Assembly: GCA_038496445.1 (NCBI GenBank) | Contig: JALMLS010000397.1 | Coordinates: 186,001-250,000 of the forward strand | Source of the DNA: Trichosphaerium sp. ATCC 40318 | Lineage: Eukaryota; Discosea; Flabellinia; Trichosidae | Reading direction: 5' to 3' | Length of the DNA stretch: 64,000 nt | Translations under genes and position numbers: made by a program | Shown: positions 37,433 to 48,600 of the stretch, piece by piece | Layout of the letters: each line of letters starts with the position of its first letter | How positions within the stretch are numbered: position 1 is the first letter of the stretch | Notes under the pieces: model-generated | What the model saw: only the letters and a program-made list of their open reading frames with translations | Told to the model about the DNA's origin: nothing | The model's database searches: none

Positions 37433-40086
37433 GGTTGGAACTTTTTTGATTCCAAAAAGATGAGATGTCCTTCCTTCGCTGTTGGCTTATTCATCTCTAA
37501 GTCATCTGTATCTGATTCACTTGATGAATAATCTACAAAAGCACGAGTATTGCCTTTGTTACTCTTTTTCAACAAGTTTGGACTGCTCATGTACTCCTGA
37601 ACAAAGTCATTCGGCTTATTTGAATTGGAGAGTGCTGCAATAGCTCCTTCTAATCCTGCAACACGATCATCAAGGTTTTCCAGATGACTTAGAATTTTCT
37701 AAAGATAGTTTTGTCAGAACAGAAATCGAATAAATGATTGTGGCGCTTTAGCTGTAAAACAGAAAAATTTGAACTGTCCGAAATATTTGTAAGGAAATTA
37801 TCACTGCTACACACCAGATTCAAGTAAAATAAAATGCGCTGTAATAGATTTACTCTGTATGTTTTCTCAGAGTGGAAAAGAGTGCAACTAGTTCTTGGCT
37901 TACATGTGAATCGTACCTTAAACGTGTTGTCTATCTCTGCAAGTTTGTATGTTACTGGATCAGCACGTCTCATTGCTACAAGTCTACTTTCATGCATTCT
38001 TTTCTTCTTATTAAAAGCAGATATTTTACCCTTATTAGCGCTACGTGGTGATTTGTTTCCCTTCTTTGGAGAAGCTGCACGTTTTTTATTGTTTGGTGCT
38101 GGAGAATTAGCCTTTTTATCAACTGTTGGTGAGTCACGTTTTTTACCAGTTGGTTGCTTTGGTGCTACTTTCTTAGGTTCAGGTGTCTTTGATCCTGGAG
38201 CTTTACCTTTGCTTCTCAAATCCTAAGCACAGTGAGCTTATGTTCAAGCAGAAGTGTTGTAAAACAGTCACATAAGGTTTTATTAGATGACTTCTTCGTA
38301 CCTTGAGTAGCTTTTGCTGATACATTACAATCAGCTTTTCCGCTGTAACATTGACATCATAATCATTTTGTGGACTGAATCCATTACATCCATAGACCAT
38401 TTGCTCGAGTTGTGTTACAGATGATAGACAGACGCCAAGAAATCCATTCGAACTCTGGCGGATATAAACCACAACATCATACATAAGAATATCACTTATA
38501 CTACCCGACTATTTAACAGATTATTAGCAAAGGTTCTTTTCAAACATTTTATGAGAGTGTAACTTACAATAATATTGTCCCGCCATGAACTGTTCTAGAG
38601 GGTGAGAAAGTCAGTTTGAGAATTTTTATACTTTTTGGATTTTTTCTTGTTTTTTCCTTGTTTTGTAACATACCTTTTTGCTTTCTGTTATTTTATTTAA
38701 TGGGACAATACAATATCTATCACTTAATCTCATACAATATGCTGGTTTGAGGTATGAATTGCTATCTGGTTTACGAAGTGCAATACCAATCTCATCGTTG
38801 CCTAATTTTCTCACCTAAAACTTTAAATAAATATGTTGATTGGTAAACTACCACTTCAAGTGCTACCTACCTTTGGCGCTATATTTTTTACGAGGTTTCT
38901 TGTATTGTTGCCAAAGAGCGTTGCATCACAATTACTGTATATCTTAGCGTTGTCCTTTGATGCGTGGACAATGCTGACACGTCCAAGCTCCAGTGGCAAG
39001 TCATACTCTTCTATACTTATAAAGCGATCACGTGGGACATACTTGTCTTTTTTTCCACTTAAAGTACAAGAGATATCATAGAGATGATCAGGATACTTTA
39101 ATTTGGAGAATCTACTTGCCCAGTCTTTAACAAAAAAGTCAGCAACCAAAAAGACAAATTGTTTGAACGAAAAAGAACGAAATGACACGCACGTGTGTTG
39201 AGGGCAAATAAATCCAAGAACTCGTTATATTTGTTATCAAGAAGACTAAGTTGGAACACTCTATTGTGGAATCTACTAATGATACAAACACCTATTCTCC
39301 TTCTTATATTTGAGGTTCCTTTTGGGTAACGCTGGCTTTGGGTCCATCTTGACCCTAGGCATATCACAACTTCTTTAATATCAAAAGCAATAGTATTATG
39401 GCTTTCGGTATCCTACAAAGTGAATTAAGGTATGTACAACGAAAATAAACAAAGAAAACTCAGTGTCAAACTTTTGTGTTGATAAACAAGAACAGGACGT
39501 ACCCGAATACGTAGAGAGATACAGTCTAACGCGAGTTGTACAGTAACCATCTGTGTTAACTTGGTTTTACTACTGTACAGGCCCAAGTGTGCCTCGTACT
39601 CATATTCAATGCCAAACGCAGGCTCCGGCATAAAAAATGAAGGCTCCTAGCAAACAATAAACATCAATTAACCGATTTCAATACATCAAATTCAAAGGCA
39701 CGTACGTTCATTGCTCCGTCTACAATAAACTGCTTTTCATCGCCTTTTGGCTCCCAAGCGGATCCAGTACTTTGTTGCCTAAAAATAGGTTGGCTAGAGG
39801 ATCTAAGCTGTGTCGTACCATCTGAAGTACCAGTCTGATGTACAGACTATTTGAGGTCCTCCATCTAGCGTAACGAATGATGTGTTTTCCAGTTTTAAGG
39901 CCTTCTTGGACATGTTGCTATTGTCTCTTGACTTTGAATTATCTGAGAATTTCTCTTTCGGGCGTTCATGAACGGGATACTTTTCGCTTCTAGATCGGTA
40001 CTTCGTAGGGTCGTTTGGACAACGTTCAGTGCACCCCCGATTTACACAACGCCGTGTTGTTGCCCAGACATATTGATAAAGCACAT
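37433..40086 (-). CDS. Unrecognised multi-exon protein with Lys/Pro/Ser-rich nuclear-type segment
   Basis: Probable ATG at 40086 or 40071 (MSGQQHG). Conserved-looking segments follow: NTSFVTLDGGPQIVCTSDWY, AWEPKGDEKQFIVDGAM, PEPAFGIEYEYEAHLGLYSS, FDIKEVVICLGSRWTQSQRY, FSKLKYPDHLYDISCTLSGK, LRKPDSNSYLKPAYCMRLSD then RYCIVPLNKI. Next come a long basic low-complexity stretch (KTPEPKKVAPKQPTGKKRDS) and a short coiled coil (LENLDDRVAGLEGAIAAL). The acidic Ser run SSSESDTDDLE comes before TAA at 37433-37435. The basic region suggests nuclear localisation and DNA or chromatin binding. About eight introns. I do not recognise the family. Confidence 0.55.
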
Positions 40087-40170
40087 ACTAGGGTAATGGT
40101 TGCGAAGAGTGAAAAAAAATACCCGTTTCTGTCAAGCTTGTTCAAAAAAACCTCTTAGCATCTCTACGTT
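40087..40170. promoter_or_regulatory. Very short divergent promoter
   Basis: Only about 84 bp separate the probable start of the minus-strand unknown gene from the plus-strand anthranilate phosphoribosyltransferase start. The two must share or interleave promoter elements. No motif stands out. Confidence 0.35.
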
Positions 40171-41726
40171 ATGGAACAGCATCGTGAGTTACCCGTACAT
40201 TACTTTTTGACACGAAATCTTTGTGACATGTCGGTAATTCTGTGTAACACTTTCCAGTGTCATTGGAGATACGCAAATGCACTACGGATATCGTCGAAAA
40301 TGGCAAAAAAATAACGCCTGAGCGCATTGGCATTGTGTTTAAAGAAATTATGCAAGGAAAACCAGCACCAGCACAAGTGTCAGCGTTTTTAATCGCTTTA
40401 CGCTATTCCAATCAAATGCTTGAGCCAGATGGTTCAATGTTACACAAAGTAGCTGCTACAGTATTTGACTTCTCCATAAACAATATTACAGGTACAGTGT
40501 TGATTTCTCACGGGAAAATTGTTTTCTGAATCTGTTATTACTACTTTTGTTGTTTAACACCCACTTAGGTATCCCTGAGCCAGTTCTTGACATTGTAGGC
40601 ACTGGAGGAGATGCATATGACACTTTTAATGTTTCAACAGCATCGTCATTTATCGTATGTCATCACATCGCTCTCTGTAGCTCATTAACGCCAAAATGTA
40701 GTGCGCCGGCTGTGGTGTCACTGTTGGCAAGCAAGGAAACCACTCTTCTAAAGGAAAGAGTGGCAGCGCTGCGCTCGTTGAGGCACTAGGCGCAAACATG
40801 CTCATGTCAAAAACTCAACTAGGTAACTGTCTAAACACTCAAGTATCTGGTGCTCTAACAGCTTTGTCAACCAGACAATTGCATTAAAAACATTGGTTTT
40901 GCGTACTTCTTTGCCAGAGAACACCACCCAGCAATGAAGAATGTAGTGGCTGTGAGAAAGTATGTAGTACATTAGATTATCAGACATTAACTGGAATTGT
41001 AGATTACTAGGCGTTAGGACAGTCTTCAACTTGTTAGGTCCGCTTATGAACCCTTGTAAACCTTCCCACATGTTAGTGGGTGTAGCTAGGGCTGATATAG
41101 GTGCGTCATTAGTCAAACTTAGCGAGAAACTTACACTACATAGGTCCTGTCTACGCACAAGTTCTAAGACGACAAAAGCACGTGAAACGAGCGCTAGTAG
41201 TACATGGTGTACCAGAGCCTAGCAAAGCACCCAGAGGTACTCAGTTAGGATTCAAATACCCGTTTAACAAAGTTGCTAGGCTTGGATGAAATAAGTCCTA
41301 TTGGTAATACACTAGTGTGGGAAGTAAACGGCGACTCTGAAGTAAAGGTGCGGAGAATTTAGAAGTGCAAATTGTAGACTGTGCTAAAACAAATGTACAG
41401 GCGTATAGCATAAGTCCCAGCGACTTTGGTCTTCCTGAACATGAGATGTCAAAAGTGGCTGGAGGAACGCCTCAAGACAACAAAAAGACATTTTTAGAGA
41501 TAATTGGAGGCGCCAGTTCCCCTGTAGCTGATTTTGTGACGATGAATTCAGCGTACGATCGCTGCTCAAGAATTCTTATTTACTGACGTGCTGTATTAGA
41601 GCTGCACTGTACGTTGCAGGCGTTGCAAAGGACTTCAAGGATGGTGTCGCGGTAGTGAAAGAGGCGCTTATTAACGGAAAAGTTAGAAAATTAGTCGACC
41701 AATATGTTTCATGTTCTAATGAGTAA
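40171..41726 (+). CDS. TRP4: Anthranilate phosphoribosyltransferase
   Basis: Second committed step of tryptophan synthesis: anthranilate plus PRPP. The first exon MEQHL (ATG 40171) splices to [20 protein letters not shown]. Then come [18 protein letters not shown] and the PRPP loop [20 protein letters not shown]. After an intron comes [20 protein letters not shown] (the KHGN-type anthranilate site), then [77 protein letters not shown] and [18 protein letters not shown] at 41724-41726. Eight or so introns of 40-60 nt fit exactly. One -1/+2 frame change near 41350 (between NGDSEVK and EVQIVDC) has no suitable intron. It is monofunctional, not fused to other Trp domains, as in fungi. Confidence 0.9.
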
Positions 41727-41957
41727 AGAATGTGTGCTATGTACTTTTACGGCGTTTGTTCAAGTTAGTAGTTACTTAAAGCACGTTCCCCATTAAGTAT
41801 TTTTAATACCCGCGGTATTGGACAACACATAGCTCGTTAGTGTAGGTGCGCTCGGTTTTTCATGTTACGCAAGTGGCCTTTTGGCTGTTCTGCGCTTTTT
41901 TAGACGCACTCCTATAATTCATAATATTATTGTCTAGCCAACCTTAGTACAACCACA

Positions 41958-44900
41958 ATGTCCTCAGCTGAAGGTATTTATCGATTGAATGCATTTTTAT
42001 CTTTTTGTCTCGTTGGCTCTTATCTTTACCCTTGCTTGCAGAAAACTCTGCGTCGGTGTCCGCCGAAGAAAACAGAGAGAGCGATAGTATCGAAGTTAGC
42101 GAAAGCGTTAGCGGCGAAGCACCAGTTGTTGTTAAATCTATCAGTATGCAACGACCGATAACTCGTTTTTACCTTATAATTTTTTAGGCAAAGAGTTAGA
42201 AATGCAGCGCAAACAAACCATACGCAAGCTCCCAAAGAACGTAACACAACTCGACCTATCTGCAGAGAAAATCGTTAAAGAAGACGTATGGAAAGCAGAA
42301 AAGAGTTGTATTTCAATCCGTAAGTTCCCTACTACCTTTACTTCGCTCCCAAACACATATTGCTACTAAAGTCCTAATTTTGCTCAGTTTTGAACTGCCG
42401 TATGCTTCTCAGGGAGATGGTTGAATACAAACAATACCAACAGCGTATCGTCAACGTAAGTTCGACTCTATTTGCGCCTTTATTAACGAAGAAATCAGGG
42501 TAAATTGTCGTTGGCCGAAATTAAAGGTCTGTTGGGTCTCTCTGGCACTGAACGTGATGAACCTGATCTAATCAAAGGTACCGATTTAGAGCTTTTTGTA
42601 GTTTACGGCGTTTTTTATTTATTTTGACAACCAATGCTTTTAGTGCATTACTGATCGCTTATATACCTTTAGAAATCATGGAATTGCGTCAGCAACTCAC
42701 GAAGCAATTGCGTAGCAATTTTAAAAAGGAGCGTGAATACAAACGTTTGGAGCAAAAGATTGAATTGCTTATTAGCCACAAATACAATATCGAGGTACGT
42801 AAAGCGCTATGATGTTTGTTTAAGTGCTTAATTCTATGTTGTAGCAAATGGAAAAACCTAAACAGAAAAAAGACAAGAAGAGAAACAGAGAGGTTGTACC
42901 AGTTACTCAAATCACCAAGGCCAAACTTCGCTTGTACTCACAACTCTTGTATGTGTTGCAAACAAAAGCAGAGTACCTTGGAAGATTGTACGTCCGAAAT
43001 CGTCATCGTTATCCCATTTAACTTAATTATTTAGGTCTACGCTTATTACCGCTAAAGAAATGGCTGAATTCCAAACTACTATGATTATTACTCTGTTCGG
43101 TAACGCCTTTTCTCATCGTGAGGAATTCTTGATTCTTGAACTGTTCAGTAAAGCTATTAAGTTTGAAATTGAAAGACACACTGATGTTGGTGCGCGATTT
43201 TGTGGTCTTTTGACGAGTTTTTTCTGTGGCTCACTAGCTTTTTAGAGGATGTCAACAAGTTCACAGAAGAACATGAATCGTCTGTACCAAGAATGGTGTT
43301 GGCGTACAACAGCAGAAAAGCTGGTCAAAACTACCTTACAAGGAACTTCGGAGAGGTCGTACGCGAAGCTATTGCCATTGAAACAAGCTTCGAACTCAAA
43401 CCACTATCTGTACGTAGATTGATTTATGTAATTTATAGCCTAATCGTTTGTCTAGATTTACCTTCGTATGATTAATGAAGAGGAAGTACGCACTGGTAAA
43501 AAATCAAGCAAGCCACGTGCCATTACACCTGAGGAAGCCTTGAAGGATCCTGAAGTAGGTGAAATTATTGAAGAGCGTAAAAAGGCTATTGGTGATGTTT
43601 GCAATTCTTTCCTAAATGTTATTTTGAAGACACTAAAGGTATGATTTTGTTACATATTTTTTTGAAGAAAGTCAATTAATGATTGTGCTTAGGATGTCCC
43701 ATACGGTTTGAGACTCATTTGCAAACGTATTTACGATTACACCCTCGCTAAATACCCAGAAATCAACCCTGTACGTCTCTTTTAAGCGCTTATTGTTGTA
43801 AAAACGACTCATAGCCTTGTAGATCAAAATCTGGAAGGTTGTAGGATACTTTGTATACTACCGTTTCATCAATTTGGTTATTGTACAACCAGATAACTAC
43901 GACTTGTGTAACCACGACGATGTCGGCATCAACGTTCGTAAGAACTTGGTTGTGGTGCGTGCTTTTTTCTTTGCTGGTTTTGGTCATTTGTTCACTGTTA
44001 ATCATCCTTTCTAGATCTCCAAGTTGCTTTACAAAATCTTCGGTTTGGGTAAATTCCCAGAGAAGGCTGAATTCAGCATTCTTAACGAGTTTGTTCTTGC
44101 AACACGTGAGAAGATTCTCGTTTACTTCCAAGATTTGTGCGACGTACAAGAACCAGAACAACATTTGAATATCAACCGTTACAATGAACTCGCCCAAAAA
44201 ACAACACCTTTTGTAATTATTGGTATTAAGGAGCTCGTGCTCACTCACAGACTCCTCGACAAACATATAGCTCAACTCAGCAAAAATAACAAAAAAGATC
44301 CTTTGGCTGTTATTCTAACTGAACTCGGTACGTTTTATACTATTTACATACTGGTGTCTGTTCTTGAGACTTATGTCGTTACTTAGAGGCTGTACCAATT
44401 GACCACGAAGAAGATGAAAAAGAAGTTCAACTAGAGCTTGAGAATCGTTTTGCACCTCGTGCTAGTGAGGAAGTATCACCAGAGCACCTTTATGACCAAA
44501 CAGTCGAATATATCGTACAAATGTTCCGACGCCTCGAAGTCGAGCGTTTCAAGGCCAAGTCCCTCGCTGAAATCCTTAAAGCTGCAAGCAATCACAACAG
44601 TGCGTAATTTCTATCTCACCTTTTTTTGTTTGTGGCTGATGGAAGTGTTAGATAAGGATATTGTTGCCCAAGCAGAAAAGGTAATTGGTAACGTTGAGAC
44701 CCTTAAAGAAAAGGGCAAAATTGCCAAGGATGATGATAATCTCAAGAACCTTCTTCGTGACGTTGCTTTGGAAGTAGCCAATCGTGAAGCAAGACGGGAA
44801 TCACAACGTAAAGAAATTGCTCGTTTGCGAGCAACCAACTCGTCCCTAAAGAAGCATAATGGCTTCTTGGAAGCTCAAAGTGACGAGTTTACAAGTTACC

Positions 44901-45389
44901 TCAAGGTTATGAGACAAGGCATCTTCGAGAAGCGTAAGAAGAAAAAGACCAACAGATTCCAAGGTCTCTTCTCTAAGACAACTGGTACCAAGAAGTTCAG
45001 TTACAAGGAACTCAAGAAACGTCGTGTTATTGTACACTCTGACGTGCCTTCTATCAGGTACGAAGCTTGCTTATTATTTTTTGAAGATCTAACTCTGTTG
45101 TTTTAGTCAACCTAAGACTAAGTTCTTTATCACTACGCCAGAACCTGGTAAATTCGAAGTTGAGGCTAAGATTGGTGGTCTCAGTGTAGGTCAACTTGAG
45201 GTACGTATTCGAGACTAAGAGTTTGTGAAGTTTAGTATGCTAATGTTTTTACTTCAGCTTGATCTTGAGGATCTATTAGAAAAGAAGGAACATAATAAGG
45301 GTGAATTAGATTTGGGTCAAGTCACACTAGATGTGAATATGACACTTTACCTCATCAACAGAGAATTCATTGCAAATTTGAAAAAGTAG
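41958..45389 (+). CDS. IQGAP-like protein (RasGAP-related domain plus RasGAP C-terminal domain)
   Basis: Scaffold linking Rac/Cdc42-type GTPases to actin. MSSAE (ATG 41958) splices to an acidic Ser/Glu leader, then basic helices (QTIRKLPKNVTQLDLSAEKI). The GAP-related domain spans about 43060-44400: NAFSHREEFLILELFSKAIK, VPRMVLAYNSRKAGQNYLTR and LISKLLYKIFGLGKFPEKAEF, with ILNEFVLATREKILVYFQDL. The RasGAP C-terminal domain follows: KFSYKELKKRRVIVHSDVPS, KTKFFITTPEPGKFEVEAKI and LEDLLEKKEHNKGELDLGQV, ending LINREFIANLKK, TAG 45387-45389. No calponin-homology or IQ repeats are seen, so it resembles the short Dictyostelium-type (DGAP1) form. About 12 introns. Confidence 0.85.
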
Positions 45390-45621
45390 ACTAACCTACT
45401 CCTTACCTTGTCGTAGACAGGACGTTAATTAAAATAATAAAAAAATGACCAAAAAATGTTTTGTTTAATTTTCAGACCTTTCATCATTGTCTGCTTACGT
45501 GAATTCAACCCCTTTGTAATGTGCTTTGGATATATTCATTCTTTGTGAGAGCGAGAAAAGCCGCAAGATTGAAGATGGGTAGTTAGAATAATTTCGCGGA
45601 TTTATTTTTTTAACTGAATTG

Positions 45622-48600
45622 ATGCAGAAAAGTCTCAAAAGACTTCGGTCTGTAATGAGCGCAACCCCTCCTCGAATTGTTGATGATGACGAGCAGCGTC
45701 GGGCTGTACGATGGTCGTCGTACAAATCAGGAGATGAGTCAGAAACAGCCATCGATTTCCTTGTCATGACAGGTTTGCTAGGCGTTGTAGTAATAATATT
45801 AACAGCTTTTCAGGAAGTAATCGCGAGTTTAAAGCGCTTTTCGCTTATTTGAAGCCGTTAGCCGGGGAAGACAGTGTTCGTCGCGTTATTGTGGATAAGA
45901 ATACATGCTATGTTGGTAAAATGGGTGTTTGCAGCGCTGCTCTTTGTTCTTTTAGAAAAATCAAAAAAGACTCTGTGAGCTCTGTTTGCGACTATTTTAA
46001 GCCACGGTACGCGTTTCTGAACTAATTTAGATTGTGTACACAACAATCATGTTAAATCAATTTATAGAGCAGTAATTATAGCAGGAACTGCTCGTGGGAT
46101 ACAGAGCGCTCATGTTGAGCGTGGTGATGTGGTCGTAGCAGAAAAGTAACATTTGTCTGTCATAACAACGACACCACTAACATTGAGCTTACTAGAATAC
46201 TTGAATACGACGTTAATGATGGAGTTTGTACTAAAACAGCAGAGTACGAGGCTGGCGATGTACTAGTAGACCGTTTAAATGATGCTGCGTCCTTCTGGGA
46301 ACCAAGAAACGGTACGTTTAAATACGTAACGTCGGGGGTTATCAGTCAGCCCGATAACAGTGCTGTAGACACAGAAGCAACTGTTCACGTTGGCAACTTA
46401 GTATCAAGCACTACGCAGATGGATAGTAAGATGCTTAAGAGCATATCAAAGGGTTTTGATGAAGTACCTTTGGGCGCTGAGTTAGAACCTCTAACGCCAC
46501 TTGTCCATGAGCATTGTGATGAGTGGATTGTTATAAAAGTACTAAATATCAGATTTCTGAATGTAAAATCAGACTTTATTGGTTCGTTAACGTTTACTGC
46601 TAGGGAGTTAGTAATCGTGATGCTAAAGCAAAGAATTCAGATAAAACAGCTTGTCTTCATGCTGCTGATTTGATTGCTTTTGTGTTGAGTGACGTTGATG
46701 TAATGGAAGGAATTAATCCTCATCATCTTGTTTTGGAAAATGAAGAAGAAGAGAGTGTCACAGAAGTTGAGAGTAGTGCTCCTAATAGTAGTCGTCAAAA
46801 AGAAGAAGAGAGCGAAGGTAGTCTTTCTGAGAGCACGGATAGCGAGTCATCAGACTCAATAGAGGATATGTTATCACCAAAATCGAGTAGCAGTATGGTA
46901 AGTACGCTTATTTGATTTTTCTTACTTCTTTATTTTTTCTTGTTTGTTCTCCAGTTTTGTTAATCTCTGTCTATGCAGTCAGTTACAAAAAAACCTAAAG
47001 GAGTTAAAACTATATTACGGTCTGAGCTTGATTTTGGAGATGATGAGACTTTTCTTGGATCACCCAATATTATCAAAGCTCGTTTTTATGATTCTTCTGT
47101 TTTTGTCAGTTTACTCCCTCATTACACAAAAGAAGAAGTATTTGCTGATGCTACAATATTAAAGTACGTTATTTTGAAAGTATACGAAAATAAGTATGAC
47201 TTTATTTCTAGTCAGTACAATTACCTATTTTTTGGTTCTTTTTTTTTTTTCCCAGTTTGTTCACGTGTTTCTTTTTCTTTTGTCGCCAAGCTAATTTTTT
47301 GTTTTAGAAGTGAATTGGCTAGAAATTTAGTTACGCTTAAAGGTGTTATCACAGAACCTCCTTTCGGCGTGGTTATGTCTACTGAAAAGAAAGGTACTTT
47401 GTATCATTGTATTCATGACAAGCATCTTCACGAAAAATGGGACTTGCTTCAAAAAATATCAATATTGTTTGAAATCACTTGTAGTGTACGCAGTTTACAT
47501 GCTGTTACTGGATTTCGTGGTAAGTAATATCCAAACAAGCAATATTGTCATCTTACTACAACCTAGGTACCTTGACAAGTCATCAAGTTTGGGTAAGATA
47601 ACATACTTCCAGCAGATTTTAGTGTGTTTCTTTTACGTTTCTAATCTTTGTCGCAACAGATTGATAAAACGAATGATGCTCTGTTTTGTCCTTGTCATGA
47701 AGAATCATCTACTTTATGGCACGCACCAGAAGTTATCCTTGGAGAAGCTCCAGATATTCGTTCTAATATATTCAGTATTGGCATAATTATGTAAGTGTGG
47801 TTTTATCCTCAAAAGGTAATAACACTATTGCTTCTTAGGTGGGAACTTTTCTCAGGAGAGCATCCAAGCACTATAGATGTTATAACAGACAAAAAGATAT
47901 CTACGCTAAGTAATGTTCCAGAAGAGTTCGGAAAAATACTTTCTCTTTGTTTGCACAAGGTACCTTACATGCCAAACGTACAGACTGACTAAAATTTTTT
48001 TCTAGGAAGCAGAGAAACGTATGCCATTAACGGACCTTATTGTTGCTTTGAGTACTATACGTAATAAGCTTGAAAGTGCTGGTAAATCACCTTGGTTGAT
48101 TCCAAAGGAAACAGGAACTTTGGGTAACTGGGTATGACGTCTTTGAAGTTTACTTCTTTATTTCTTCTTTTGCATTTTTCTACAAAAGGAACCACTTATC
48201 TTCATCTTTTTCTTTGTCTCACATGATCAATCCTTTCGCAGTAAAAATCAACCTGGTATACAAGTCTTATTGCGGTGTAGGTTGACACTGATGGATATCA
48301 GACATTGACTCTCAAGGATGACAATGGTATTCAACTTCCTGTTGAGTATAGGACTTTGGAAGGAATTTTTGAAAAGTCACTTAAAGGCATAAACTATACG
48401 ATAACAAAAGCAAAAATGATTAATAATCCAACAAACGAGGACGCATTTGCATCATTGTATAAAAGGTATTGATGATAGAGACAAGAAAAGTTGTTTACGT
48501 TTTTTTTTAGGTTTAATGACAGAATGTCTCGAAGTGCGCATGTTTTTGGAGAAGCTTCATGGTTACAGGCAAATATAGTTTAAATCATAATCGCCTTTAT

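Noticed and set aside
44611-45037. Minus-strand open frames in the IQGAP gene
   Set aside because: Antisense shadows of the well-supported RasGAP C-terminal exons.
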